DNA of 5,937 nucleotides from Pseudomonadota bacterium (GTDB taxonomy: Bacteria; Pseudomonadota; Gammaproteobacteria; Burkholderiales; Burkholderiaceae_F). The DNA lies in the NCBI GenBank assembly GCA_021823635.1, contig JAKANT010000124.1:1-5937 (forward strand), given 5' to 3'. The position numbers and the translations under genes are program-made. Every line of letters starts with the position of its first letter. Position 1 is the stretch's first letter. Shown here piece after piece: positions 1 to 5,937 of this stretch. A model generated the notes under the pieces. The model saw only the letters and a program-made list of their open reading frames with translations. It did not search any database and was not told the origin of the DNA.

Positions 1-21
1 ACGGGACAACTCGTGCATAAA

Positions 22-27
22 AGAGGA
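22..27 (+). promoter_or_regulatory. Ribosome binding site of the dehydrogenase gene
   Basis: AGAGGA lies 8 bases before the ATG at 36, a good Shine-Dalgarno match and spacing. It supports that ATG over the in-frame GTG at 54, which would begin nearer the usual family start. The motif sits in the loop of a 5-base perfect inverted repeat (AAAAG at 19-23, CTTTT at 28-32), which is too short and AT-rich to claim as a regulatory hairpin. Confidence 0.55.
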
Positions 28-35
28 CTTTTGCC

Positions 36-743
36 ATGAGAGAAGGGATAAGGGTGGACCGAAAAAAACTTGAAACCTTCTGCGTCGATGTTTTCATGAA
101 ATTGGGCTTGTCCAGGGATGATGCCTTGGATTCAGCGGAAATATTGGTCGCCGCCGACGCTCGCGGAATCGGAAGCCATGGGGTTGGTCGCCTCTGGCGG
201 TATGAAAACGGAATCAAAAAAGGCATCATGTCCGCCGATGTACATCCCACAGTACTCCGCGAAACTCCCATGTCGCTCGTCGTGGATGCCGAAGGCGCCA
301 TGGGCTTGAGTCTTAGCAAAAAAACAATGACGCAGATAATCGGCAAAGCCGGGGCCGTGGGGGCGGCATTCGCATCGATCCGCAACTCCAATCACTATGG
401 GATAGCCGGGTATTATACGGAAATGGCCGCTCGCCGCGACATGATAGGTATCAGCATGACTAATACCGCCGCCTTGGGCGTGCCCACATTCGGCCGCGCC
501 GCCATGTTCGGTACGAACCCGATCGCTTTTTCGGTTCCCGCACATGATGGGAAAATTTTCACTTTGGATATGGCCACCACCTGCGTGACGAGAGGTAAAA
601 TCGAGGTGTATGAGCGCGAAGGGAAAACACTTCCCCTCGGATGGGCGGTGGACACAAAAGGCAAAGGCACCGCCGACGCCCGCAGCCTGCTCGACGACAT
701 GCTCTTCCAGCGCGGCGGAGGTTTGCTGCCGCTTGGAGGCGAA
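36..743 (+). CDS. Malate/L-lactate dehydrogenase family oxidoreductase, 3' truncated
   Basis: N-terminal ~236 residues of an Ldh_2-type (malate/lactate/ureidoglycolate dehydrogenase superfamily) NAD(P)-dependent 2-hydroxyacid oxidoreductase, a cytosolic enzyme usually near 350 residues. This fold is unrelated to the classical Rossmann LDH/MDH. Family landmarks run in order: ARGIGSHGV with the conserved His at residue 48, RETP at 76-79, RNSNHYGIAGYY with His at 120, MFGTNPIAFSVP around 157-168, LDMAT at 178-182, RGKIE at 186-190, GWAVD at 202-206, and GGGLLPLGG ending at residue 235 (base 740). The GHKGYG-type segment expected next is absent; the frame runs on open to 1598, but what follows is antisense of a TPR gene. 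Substrate cannot be assigned. Composition is clearly lower in GC than the rest of the window, so this fragment probably comes from another genome or a transferred region. The truncation is at a junction, not a stop codon. The family call is firm; the exact end is good to a few codons. Confidence 0.85.
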
Positions 744-815
744 GTGGCCCTCGGCGATCTTGATGAATTTCGTCGCCACCTTGACGTGGGTGAGCCGCGA
801 GATATCCTTGTCGTC
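744..815. other. Junction segment matching neither flanking gene
   Basis: This stretch of about 72 bases lies between the last recognisable dehydrogenase motif and the last TPR-like residues. The plus frame continuing the dehydrogenase has G or C in only 12 of 23 third positions. The minus frame continuing the TPR gene has 21 of 23 and reads as a soluble, basic peptide (DISRLTHVKVATKFIKIAEG). The plus frame starting at 745 shares those third positions, so strand is not proven by GC3 alone. None of the readings is recognised. It may be a third donor piece, or divergent TPR coding sequence. Edges are estimates. Confidence 0.45.
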
Positions 816-1505
816 GGCGGCGCGTTTCGCGTCGCCGGCCGCGTGGGCGCCGGCGGCCAACGCCAGGCGCACCTCGGCGCCGTTTGCCGGGTCGTCCCGG
901 TACGGCGCCGCCAGTTCCTGCAGCAGCGCGAAGGCGGCCGCGCGATCGGCGGCGCGTGCCAGCATGCGCTGCACGCGGCCGATGGCTTCGGCGGGCTGCG
1001 CATCGGCGGCGATCTGCTCGCGCAACAGCGGCGCGGCGTCGGCGAAACGGTTGTCGGCGATCAGCAGCGCCGCCAACGTCTGCGCCGCGTCGCTGGACTT
1101 CGGCGCCAGTTCGCGCCACAGGCGCGCCGCTTCGAGCGCTTGCGGGATCGCGCGACCGCCGATCGCCACTTCGACCGCGCGCTGTGCGAAGCGTGGGTCG
1201 CGCGTCTCTTTGGCGACCGCGACAAAAGTGGCGAAGGCCGCTCCGAGCTCGCCCCGCTGCACGGCGACCTCGGCCGCCATGATCCGGTACAGCAGCGCAC
1301 TGGTGAGGGTGACGGGCGGCAGCGCGTCGCCGGCCGCCGGCTCGCTCTTCGCCACCGGCCGCGAAGGTTCCACGCGCTGCGCGTCGCCCACGGCCGGCGC
1401 GCGCGGTTCCGCGGCGGGCGGGCTGGCACAACCTACACTGAGCATCGCGCCCGCCGCGGCGGCCAGCGGCAGCAACAAGCGTCGCAGCATCGTCGTCTCG
1501 CGCAT
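816..1505 (-). CDS. TPR-repeat lipoprotein, 3' truncated at the junction
   Basis: N-terminal ~230 residues of a secreted tetratricopeptide-type protein. A short basic n-region (LRR at 7-9), an Ala/Leu-rich hydrophobic stretch at 10-24 and a lipobox-like SVGC ending at Cys26 suggest a lipoprotein signal peptide cut by signal peptidase II. An Ala/Pro-rich linker follows (27-66), then paired amphipathic helices from about residue 67 to 230, including YRIMAAEVAVQRGELGAAFATFV, TRDPRFAQRAVEVAI, ALEAARLWRELAP and TLAALLIADNRFADAAPLL, which is TPR-like spacing. From memory, similar proteins next to mutM in Betaproteobacteria are several hundred residues long, so this one has lost its C-terminal half. 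The frame stays open to 132, but that extension is antisense of the dehydrogenase. The start at 1505 is chosen for the TGAGGG 8 bases upstream; Met6 (codon at 1488-1490) is the alternative. Divergently oriented from mutM. Likely a periplasmic or outer-membrane assembly/scaffold protein; exact role unknown. Confidence 0.75.
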
Positions 1506-1534
1506 CGAATCGGCCCTCAGTCTAGTCGCTCGCC
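1506..1534. promoter_or_regulatory. Divergent gap between the TPR gene and mutM
   Basis: Only 29 bases separate the two start codons. On the minus strand TGAGGG (plus-strand 1514-1519) is a good ribosome binding site for the TPR gene, 8 bases before its ATG. No comparable purine-rich site precedes the mutM ATG. The gap is too short for two full promoters, so at least one must overlap the opposite gene. No convincing -35/-10 pair was found. Confidence 0.4.
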
Positions 1535-2371
1535 ATGCCCGAACTGCCCGAAGTCGAAGTCACTCGTCGCGCGCTCGCCCCGCACGTCGAAGGGTTGACG
1601 GTACGCGCGGTGCGGGTGCGCGATCGGCGCCTGCGCTGGCCGGTGCCGGCGCAACTCGGGCGATTGCTCGCCGGCCGGCCGTTGCTGCGGTTGGACCGGC
1701 GCGGCAAGTACCTGTTGTGGCGCTTCCCGCACGGCACGCTGATCTCGCATCTGGGCATGTCCGGCTCGTGGCGCCTGCATTTGACGGCGCCGCCGCCGCC
1801 CGGTGCGCACGATCATGCCGATCTCGAGTTCGGCGCCGGGCGCACCGTGCGGGTGGCGCGGCTGACCGATCCGCGCCGCTTCGGCGCGCTGCTTTGGCAC
1901 CCGCGCGGGCGCGGCGACGTCGAACGGCACGCGCTGCTCGCCCGGCTGGGACGCGAGCCGTTCGATGCGCGCTTCGACGGCGCTTATTTGTACGCGGCGA
2001 CACGCGGGCGGCGCGCGTCGATCAAGCAGGTGCTGCTCGGGGGCGACGTGGTGGTCGGCGTGGGCAACATCTACGCCTCGGAGAGCCTGTTTCGCGCCGG
2101 CATCGACCCGCGCCGGCCGGCCCACCGTCTCGGCCGCGCGCGCTGCACCAGGCTGGCCGATGCGATCCGCGCGGTGCTCACCGAGGCGATCGAACGCGGC
2201 GGCTCCACGCTGCGCGATTTCGTCGGCGCCGACGGCAGCACCGGCTACTTCACGCTCGCCGCGCGCGTGTACGACCGTGCCGGCCTGCCGTGCCTCGTGT
2301 GTGCCGCACCGATCCGGCGCATCGTGCAGGGACAGCGCGCGACCTACTACTGCCCGCGCTGCCAGCGCTGA
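1535..2371 (+). CDS. mutM: Formamidopyrimidine-DNA glycosylase (MutM/Fpg)
   Basis: Bifunctional DNA glycosylase/AP lyase that removes 8-oxoguanine and formamidopyrimidines opposite C and cleaves the strand by beta,delta-elimination. Full length at 278 residues, close to the usual 270. It starts MPELPEVE: after Met removal Pro2 is the Schiff-base nucleophile and Glu3 the catalytic acid. Lys58 in RRGKYLLW matches the conserved catalytic lysine, HLGMSGSW at 72-79 supplies the DNA-intercalating Met, TDPRRFG (111-117) the strand-contact arginine region, and VGVGNIYASESLF (175-187) the helix-two-turn-helix with Asn178. The C-terminal zinc finger has Cys253, 256, 273 and 276, ending GQRATYYCPRCQR. 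The start is fixed because the Pro must follow Met directly. It lies 29 bases from the divergent TPR gene and 119 bases before the dynamin-like gene. No frameshift or missing catalytic residue. Cytoplasmic; functional partner of MutY, encoded 2.1 kb downstream. Confidence 0.97.
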   Translation: MPELPEVEVTRRALAPHVEGLTVRAVRVRDRRLRWPVPAQLGRLLAGRPLLRLDRRGKYLLWRFPHGTLISHLGMSGSWRLHLTAPPPPGAHDHADLEFGAGRTVRVARLTDPRRFGALLWHPRGRGDVERHALLARLGREPFDARFDGAYLYAATRGRRASIKQVLLGGDVVVGVGNIYASESLFRAGIDPRRPAHRLGRARCTRLADAIRAVLTEAIERGGSTLRDFVGADGSTGYFTLAARVYDRAGLPCLVCAAPIRRIVQGQRATYYCPRCQR

Positions 2372-2433
2372 CGCGGGCGCCGGCACAAAGCGTCGCGGCG
2401 GTTAGGCCCGGATTCATCCGTCAGCGCGAGCGA

Positions 2434-2459
2434 TTGCACCGCCACCCCTGTGATAGATT
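2434..2459 (+). promoter_or_regulatory. Weak promoter candidate in the mutM-GTPase gap
   Basis: The 119-base gap at 2372-2490 is the only sizeable non-coding stretch. It contains an extended -10-like TGATAGATT (TG at 2451-2452, hexamer TAGATT at 2454-2459, 4 of 6 to TATAAT) in one of the few AT-richer spots. The TTGCAC upstream at 2434-2439 leaves a 14-base spacer, shorter than sigma-70 normally uses, so only the extended -10 element is plausible. If real, the GTPase and mutY could be transcribed apart from mutM. No stem-loop with a T-tract follows mutM. The site upstream of the ATG at 2491 is weak (AGG at 2475-2477). Confidence 0.25.
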
Positions 2460-2490
2460 GCCGCGGCCCTTGGCAGGTCGGCGGTCTTCG

Positions 2491-4482
2491 ATGGCTCAAC
2501 TCGCGACCAGCTTTCACGAATACGGCGCCTGGCGCGACGCCCTCGCGGGCTCGATCGTTCAGTTGCGCCGCTGGCTGGAGAGCACGCAGCTGCTGGAAGG
2601 CGACGCCGCGCGGCGCCTCGACGTCGCCCTCGACCGCCTGAGCGAGGACAAGCTGGTCATCGCGTTCGTGGCCGAGTTCTCGCGCGGCAAATCGGAGCTG
2701 ATCAACGCGATCTTCTTCGCCGATTACGGGCGCCGCATCCTGCCGTCGTCGGCCGGCCGCACGACGATGTGCCCGACCGAACTGATGTACGACGAATCGC
2801 TGCCGCCGTGCATCCGCGCGCTGCCGATCGAGACGCGCGCGCGCTTCGGCACCACGGCGGACTTCAAGAAAGCGGCCGCCGAGTGGCGCGTGTTCGCGGT
2901 CGACACCAACTCGCCCGACGGCATGTTGCAGGCGTTCAAGCTGGTGTCCGAAACGGTGCGCGTGTCGGTGGACGAGGCGCGCATGTACGGGCTGTATGAC
3001 CCGGAGGACAAGGACCAGGCGGTGGCGGTCGATCGCGACGGCATGGTCGAGATTTCGCGTTGGCGGCATGCCGTGATCAACTTCCCGCACCCGCTGCTCA
3101 AGCAGGGGCTGGTGATTCTCGACACGCCGGGGCTGAACGCGATCGGCACCGAGCCCGAGCTGACGCTATCGCTGGTGCCGTCCGCGCACGCCGTGCTGTT
3201 CGTGCTCGCCGCCGACACCGGCGTGACGAAAAGCGACCTCGACGTCTGGCGTCACATCGTCGGCGACTCCGGGGCGACGCACAACCATATCGCGGTGCTG
3301 AACAAGATCGACGGCCTGTGGGACGCGCTGAAAAGCGAGTCCGAAATCGAGGCCGAAGTCGCCAAGCAGGTCGCAAGCGTGAGCGCCACGCTGGGGCTGG
3401 CACCGGCGCGCGTGTTTCCCGTGTCGGCGCAAAAGGGGCTGGTGGCCAAGGTCACCGGCGACCAGAAACTGCTGCGCGCCAGCCGCCTGCCGGCGCTGGA
3501 GGCGGCGCTGGTGGACCTGCTGGTGCCGGCCAAGCAACGCATCGTGCGCGAGCAGACGCAGGCGGTGATCGAACGCGTCACCGGCGAGGTGCGGCAGGCG
3601 CTGACCGCGCGCGAGCGCAGCCTGATCGAACAGCTGTACGAACTGCGCGCGTTGCAGGGCAAGAACCAGAGCTCGATCGAGCGCATGCTGATCCGCGCCC
3701 AGGCCGAGAGCCGCGACTTCGAGGAAAACGTGCGCAAGATCGTGGCCGCGCGCGTCGTGCTGGCGCGACTGGCCAACGAGGCGTATGCGCCGCTGCGGCT
3801 CGAATCGCTGCGCGCGCGCGTGCTGGAGACGCGCGAACGTCTGCGCAAGGTGCGGTTGACACCGCAGTTCTTCAGCGCGGTCAAGGACTACTTCCAGCAG
3901 TTGCGCGAGCTGCTGCGGCAGTCCAATGCCAAGATCGCCGAGATCGAGAAAATGGTGCTCGGCGTGCAGCGGCGTTTCGCCGAGGATCTGGGCTGGAGCC
4001 TGTCGCCGCCGATGCCGTTTTCGCTCGACACCTACCTGGCCGAGCTGGAGCGCGCCGAGGAGGCGTACCGCAGTCATTTTGGCGCGCTGGCGGTGCTGAC
4101 GCGCGACAAGTGGGCGCTGATCGAACGCTTTTTCGACACCGTGGTGTCGAAGTCGCGGGAAGTGTTCGCCGCCGCCGAGCGCGACACCGAGGCATGGGTG
4201 CGCTCGCTGCTGCCGCCGATCGAGGTGCAGGTGCGCGAGCAGCGCCAGCAGTTGAAGAAGCGTGCCGAGTCGGTGGCGCGCATCCGTGACGCGCAGGAGT
4301 CGCTCGATGCGCGCATCGGCGAGCTGGAGGAGGCGCTGGAAGACGTGCAGCGCCGCCTCGAGGAGCTGAAGAAGTTCGCCGGCCAGGCGCGCACTCTGGC
4401 GAGCCGCGAAACGGCGGCCAGCGTGCGCGCCGCCGCGGCGGCCGACGCCGACACGCCGGCGTACCTGCGCGTCGAGATCTAG
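2491..4482 (+). CDS. Dynamin-family GTPase
   Basis: Large GTPase of 663 residues with dynamin-like layout: N-terminal helices, GTPase domain about 52-345, then a long helical stalk. G1/P-loop is AEFSRGKS at 61-68 (Ala in place of the first Gly of GxxxxGKS), the G2 region is GRTTMCPTE at 89-97, G3 is LDTPGLN at 210-216, G4 is NKID at 271-274, and VSAQKG at 311-316 is a likely G5. Residues 350-640 are charged and Leu/Ala-rich with strong coiled-coil character, most clearly about 582-632 (REQRQQLKKRAES, LEEALEDVQRRLEELKK). There is no obvious transmembrane segment or signal peptide, so it is cytosolic or peripheral. Bacterial dynamins remodel membranes (BDLP, DynA), while E. coli CrfC/YjdA is linked to the replication clamp; which applies here is unknown. 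The open frame extends far upstream, but Met at 2491 begins sensible protein after non-coding leader. Its stop is 6 bases before mutY, suggesting co-translation. Family certain, function not. Confidence 0.92.
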   Translation: MAQLATSFHEYGAWRDALAGSIVQLRRWLESTQLLEGDAARRLDVALDRLSEDKLVIAFVAEFSRGKSELINAIFFADYGRRILPSSAGRTTMCPTELMYDESLPPCIRALPIETRARFGTTADFKKAAAEWRVFAVDTNSPDGMLQAFKLVSETVRVSVDEARMYGLYDPEDKDQAVAVDRDGMVEISRWRHAVINFPHPLLKQGLVILDTPGLNAIGTEPELTLSLVPSAHAVLFVLAADTGVTKSDLDVWRHIVGDSGATHNHIAVLNKIDGLWDALKSESEIEAEVAKQVASVSATLGLAPARVFPVSAQKGLVAKVTGDQKLLRASRLPALEAALVDLLVPAKQRIVREQTQAVIERVTGEVRQALTARERSLIEQLYELRALQGKNQSSIERMLIRAQAESRDFEENVRKIVAARVVLARLANEAYAPLRLESLRARVLETRERLRKVRLTPQFFSAVKDYFQQLRELLRQSNAKIAEIEKMVLGVQRRFAEDLGWSLSPPMPFSLDTYLAELERAEEAYRSHFGALAVLTRDKWALIERFFDTVVSKSREVFAAAERDTEAWVRSLLPPIEVQVREQRQQLKKRAESVARIRDAQESLDARIGELEEALEDVQRRLEELKKFAGQARTLASRETAASVRAAAAADADTPAYLRVEI

Positions 4483-4488
4483 CAGCGG

Positions 4489-5571
4489 ATGTCCGACTTC
4501 GCCGCCCGCGTGGTCGCGTGGCAGCGCGCGCACGGTCGCCGCGATCTGCCGTGGTCGGGCCGCGATCCGTATCGAGTCTGGTTGGCCGAGGTGATGCTGC
4601 AGCAGACGCAGGTGTCCACCGTGATCGGCTACTACACGCGCTTCCTGTCGCGCTTTCCCGACGTGCGGTCGCTGGCGGCCGCGGCGCTCGACGAGGTCTT
4701 GGCGCTTTGGGCCGGGCTCGGCTACTACGCGCGCGCGCATAACCTGCACGCGTGCGCATGCGCGATCGTCGCCGAGCACGGCGGCACGTTCCCGCGCAGC
4801 GCGGCCGAGCTGCAGCGGCTGCCCGGCATCGGCCGCTCGACCGCGGCGGCCATCGCCGCGTTCTGCTTCAACGAGCGCGCCGCGATCCTGGACGGCAACG
4901 TCAAGCGCGTGCTGGCGCGCCATTTCGGCATCGAGGGATTTCCGGGCGCCGGCGCCGTCGAACGTGAACTGTGGCGGCGCGCGCAGGCGTTGCTGCCGGA
5001 CGCCGCTTCGATGCCGGCCTACACGCAGGGCATGATGGATCTGGGGGCGACCGTCTGCACGCGCGCGCGCCCGCGCTGCGGCGCCTGCCCGCTGGCGCGC
5101 ACCTGTGTCGCGCTGCGAACCGGGCGCGTGGACGAATTGCCGGCCGCGCGCCCGCGCCGCGAGGCGCCGGTGCGACGCGTGCAGATGCTGGTCGCCCTGC
5201 ATCGCGACGCGGTGCTGGTCGAGAAGCGGCCGCCGTCCGGCATTTGGGGCGGCCTGCTCGCGCTGCCTCAGTTCGACGGCGTCGCCGCGCTCGATGCGGC
5301 CGCCGCCGCGCTCGGCGCCGCCACGCCCGTGCGCGCACTGCCGGCGCGGCGCCATGCGTTTACGCATTTCACGCTGCAGTTCACGCCGCGCGTCGCGCGC
5401 ATCGAAAGGCTCGCGCACGCGGCGCGCGAACCGGGCGCCTGCTGGCTGCCGTTGGCGCAGATCGACACGGCCGCTTTGCCTGCGCCGCTGCGTGCGCTGC
5501 TGCGCGAGGTGGCCGCCGCTCACTCGGGCTCGACGCCGAGCGCGACCAGGAAGCGCGACACCATGTTGTAG
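4489..5571 (+). CDS. mutY: Adenine DNA glycosylase MutY
   Basis: Removes adenine mispaired with 8-oxoguanine or G, giving base-excision repair a second chance; with MutM it forms the GO system. 360 residues, against about 350 in E. coli. LPWSGRDPYRVWLAEVMLQQTQV (20-42) holds catalytic Glu34. GLGYYARAHNLH (76-87) follows, then the helix-hairpin-helix LPGIGRSTA (111-119) and LDGNVKRVLAR (134-144) with catalytic Asp135. The [4Fe-4S] loop has Cys190, 197, 200 and 206 (C-x6-C-x2-C-x5-C). The C-terminal NUDIX-like 8-oxoG-recognition domain spans about 230-342, with RPPSGIWGGL at 247-256 and FTHF at 291-294 equivalent to FSHF in E. coli. ATG at 4489 lies 6 bases after the GTPase stop with no strong Shine-Dalgarno, so translational coupling is likely. 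The last ~17 residues (from His345) are polar, unlike family ends, and are read through the antisense of the converging gene. No key residue is missing. Confidence 0.97.
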   Translation: MSDFAARVVAWQRAHGRRDLPWSGRDPYRVWLAEVMLQQTQVSTVIGYYTRFLSRFPDVRSLAAAALDEVLALWAGLGYYARAHNLHACACAIVAEHGGTFPRSAAELQRLPGIGRSTAAAIAAFCFNERAAILDGNVKRVLARHFGIEGFPGAGAVERELWRRAQALLPDAASMPAYTQGMMDLGATVCTRARPRCGACPLARTCVALRTGRVDELPAARPRREAPVRRVQMLVALHRDAVLVEKRPPSGIWGGLLALPQFDGVAALDAAAAALGAATPVRALPARRHAFTHFTLQFTPRVARIERLAHAAREPGACWLPLAQIDTAALPAPLRALLREVAAAHSGSTPSATRKRDTML

Positions 5572-5937
5572 GTGGCGATCACGCCCACCAGCTCGACCAC
5601 TGCGCGCGGCCCGAGCGCGGCAAGCGCGGCCGCGAAGGTGGCGTCGGCCACGGCGACGTCGCGCGTCATTTCGACCGTCAGCGCCAGGGCGGCACGCTGT
5701 GCCGCATCGAACAGTTCCGCGTCGGCCAATGCGCGATCCGGCGCGCGTAGCGCGCGCAGCTGATGCTCGCTGCCGCCGGCGGCGACGAACTCCGGGGCAT
5801 GGTGGACGAATTCGTAGTCGGCCCCGTTGAGAGCCGCGACCGCGCAGATCGCCAGCTCGCGCAGCTTGGGATCGAGTTCGAGCTGCGTGCGTACCGCGCG
5901 CAGGTGTGCGTTCCAGCCCGCCGCCAGCGGCGGGCTG
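5520..5937 (-). CDS. Carboxymuconolactone decarboxylase / AhpD-like protein, 5' end outside window
   Basis: 138 C-terminal residues are visible, with an open frame to the right edge and a TGA at 5520-5522. I read this by translating the minus strand past the internal TTG at 5729, since the frame continues without a stop. The family pattern is clear: KLRELAICAVAALNGADYEFVHH (visible residues 24-46) is the CMD core helix with Glu27 and the His pair 45-46, APEFVAAGGS follows, then a helix pair ending LVGVIATYNMVSRFLVALGV, matching the usual YxM-x-N/S-R-F-L-x-ALG end. The CxxC of true AhpD peroxidases is absent from the visible part (only Cys31), so a thiol peroxidase role is unlikely. Family members are usually about 180 residues, so roughly 40 residues and the start are missing. 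It converges on mutY and overlaps its 3' end by 52 bases. Substrate unknown. Confidence 0.85.
   Translation of the reverse strand, partial: SPPLAAGWNAHLRAVRTQLELDPKLRELAICAVAALNGADYEFVHHAPEFVAAGGSEHQLRALRAPDRALADAELFDAAQRAALALTVEMTRDVAVADATFAAALAALGPRAVVELVGVIATYNMVSRFLVALGVEPE

Noticed and set aside
19..32. AAAAG-AGGA-CTTTT inverted repeat around the first ribosome binding site
   Set aside because: The stem is only 5 pairs, four of them A-T, so it would be too unstable to count as a thermosensor or attenuator without conservation evidence.
1420..1440. TACACT (1434-1439) as a -10 element for mutM inside the TPR gene
   Set aside because: There is no matching -35 at 16-18 bases upstream (GC-rich there), and a 4 of 6 match is expected by chance.
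1517..2386. 289-codon open frame on the minus strand opposite mutM
   Set aside because: It is the shadow of mutM, whose catalytic and zinc-finger residues are intact; no family features are seen in the antisense protein.
2372..2430. Rho-independent terminator after mutM
   Set aside because: There are short GC inverted repeats as in all high-GC DNA, but no stable stem followed by a T-run.
610..2490. Upstream extension of the GTPase frame, giving a 1290-codon open frame
   Set aside because: It runs through the junction, antisense of the TPR gene and an alternative frame of mutM. The protein only becomes GTPase-like after the Met at 2491.
3166..5523. 785-codon open frame on the minus strand opposite the GTPase and mutY
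   Set aside because: It is antisense to two well-conserved genes, is rich in Arg, Ala, Gln and His as expected from mirror reading of high-GC DNA, and has no recognisable motif.

Overview
The window suggests a high-GC proteobacterium, most likely a betaproteobacterium. From about 750 to the end the DNA is very GC-rich (for example 48 of 60 bases at 1621-1680). It carries a divergent TPR lipoprotein gene, then mutM, a dynamin-like GTPase gene and mutY. From memory, a TPR-protein gene next to mutM is typical of Burkholderiales and relatives; no search was run. The first ~740 bases look different: 25 of 60 bases are G/C at 61-120 and 35 of 60 at 421-480, codon choice is more relaxed, and they encode an unrelated dehydrogenase.

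Layout. 36-743 (+) is the N-terminal two thirds of a malate/L-lactate dehydrogenase-family oxidoreductase, which stops matching its family abruptly after a GLLPLGG motif. 744-815 is a short stretch belonging to neither flank. 816-1505 (-) is the N-terminal part of a TPR outer-membrane-type lipoprotein, which has also lost its C-terminus at this junction. Two genes cut in mid-domain and facing each other tail to tail indicate a breakpoint, either an assembly chimera or a real rearrangement. 1535-2371 (+) is mutM, 2491-4482 (+) a dynamin-family GTPase and 4489-5571 (+) mutY. 5520 to the right edge (-) is a carboxymuconolactone decarboxylase-family gene whose 3' end overlaps the 3' end of mutY.

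How the genes work together. MutM removes 8-oxoguanine opposite C, and MutY removes adenine misincorporated opposite 8-oxoguanine, so the two halves of the oxidised-guanine (GO) repair system sit on one strand. The dynamin-like GTPase lies between them and is separated from mutY by only 6 bases, so GTPase and MutY are probably translationally coupled. Whether the GTPase takes part in repair or replication cannot be told from sequence. The AhpD-like protein at the right end lacks the CxxC peroxidase motif in the visible part.

No tRNA, rRNA, CRISPR array, insertion sequence or convincing rho-independent terminator was seen. No clearly new biological system was found. The points most worth checking are the junction at 743-816 and the dynamin-like GTPase inside the mutM-mutY cluster.
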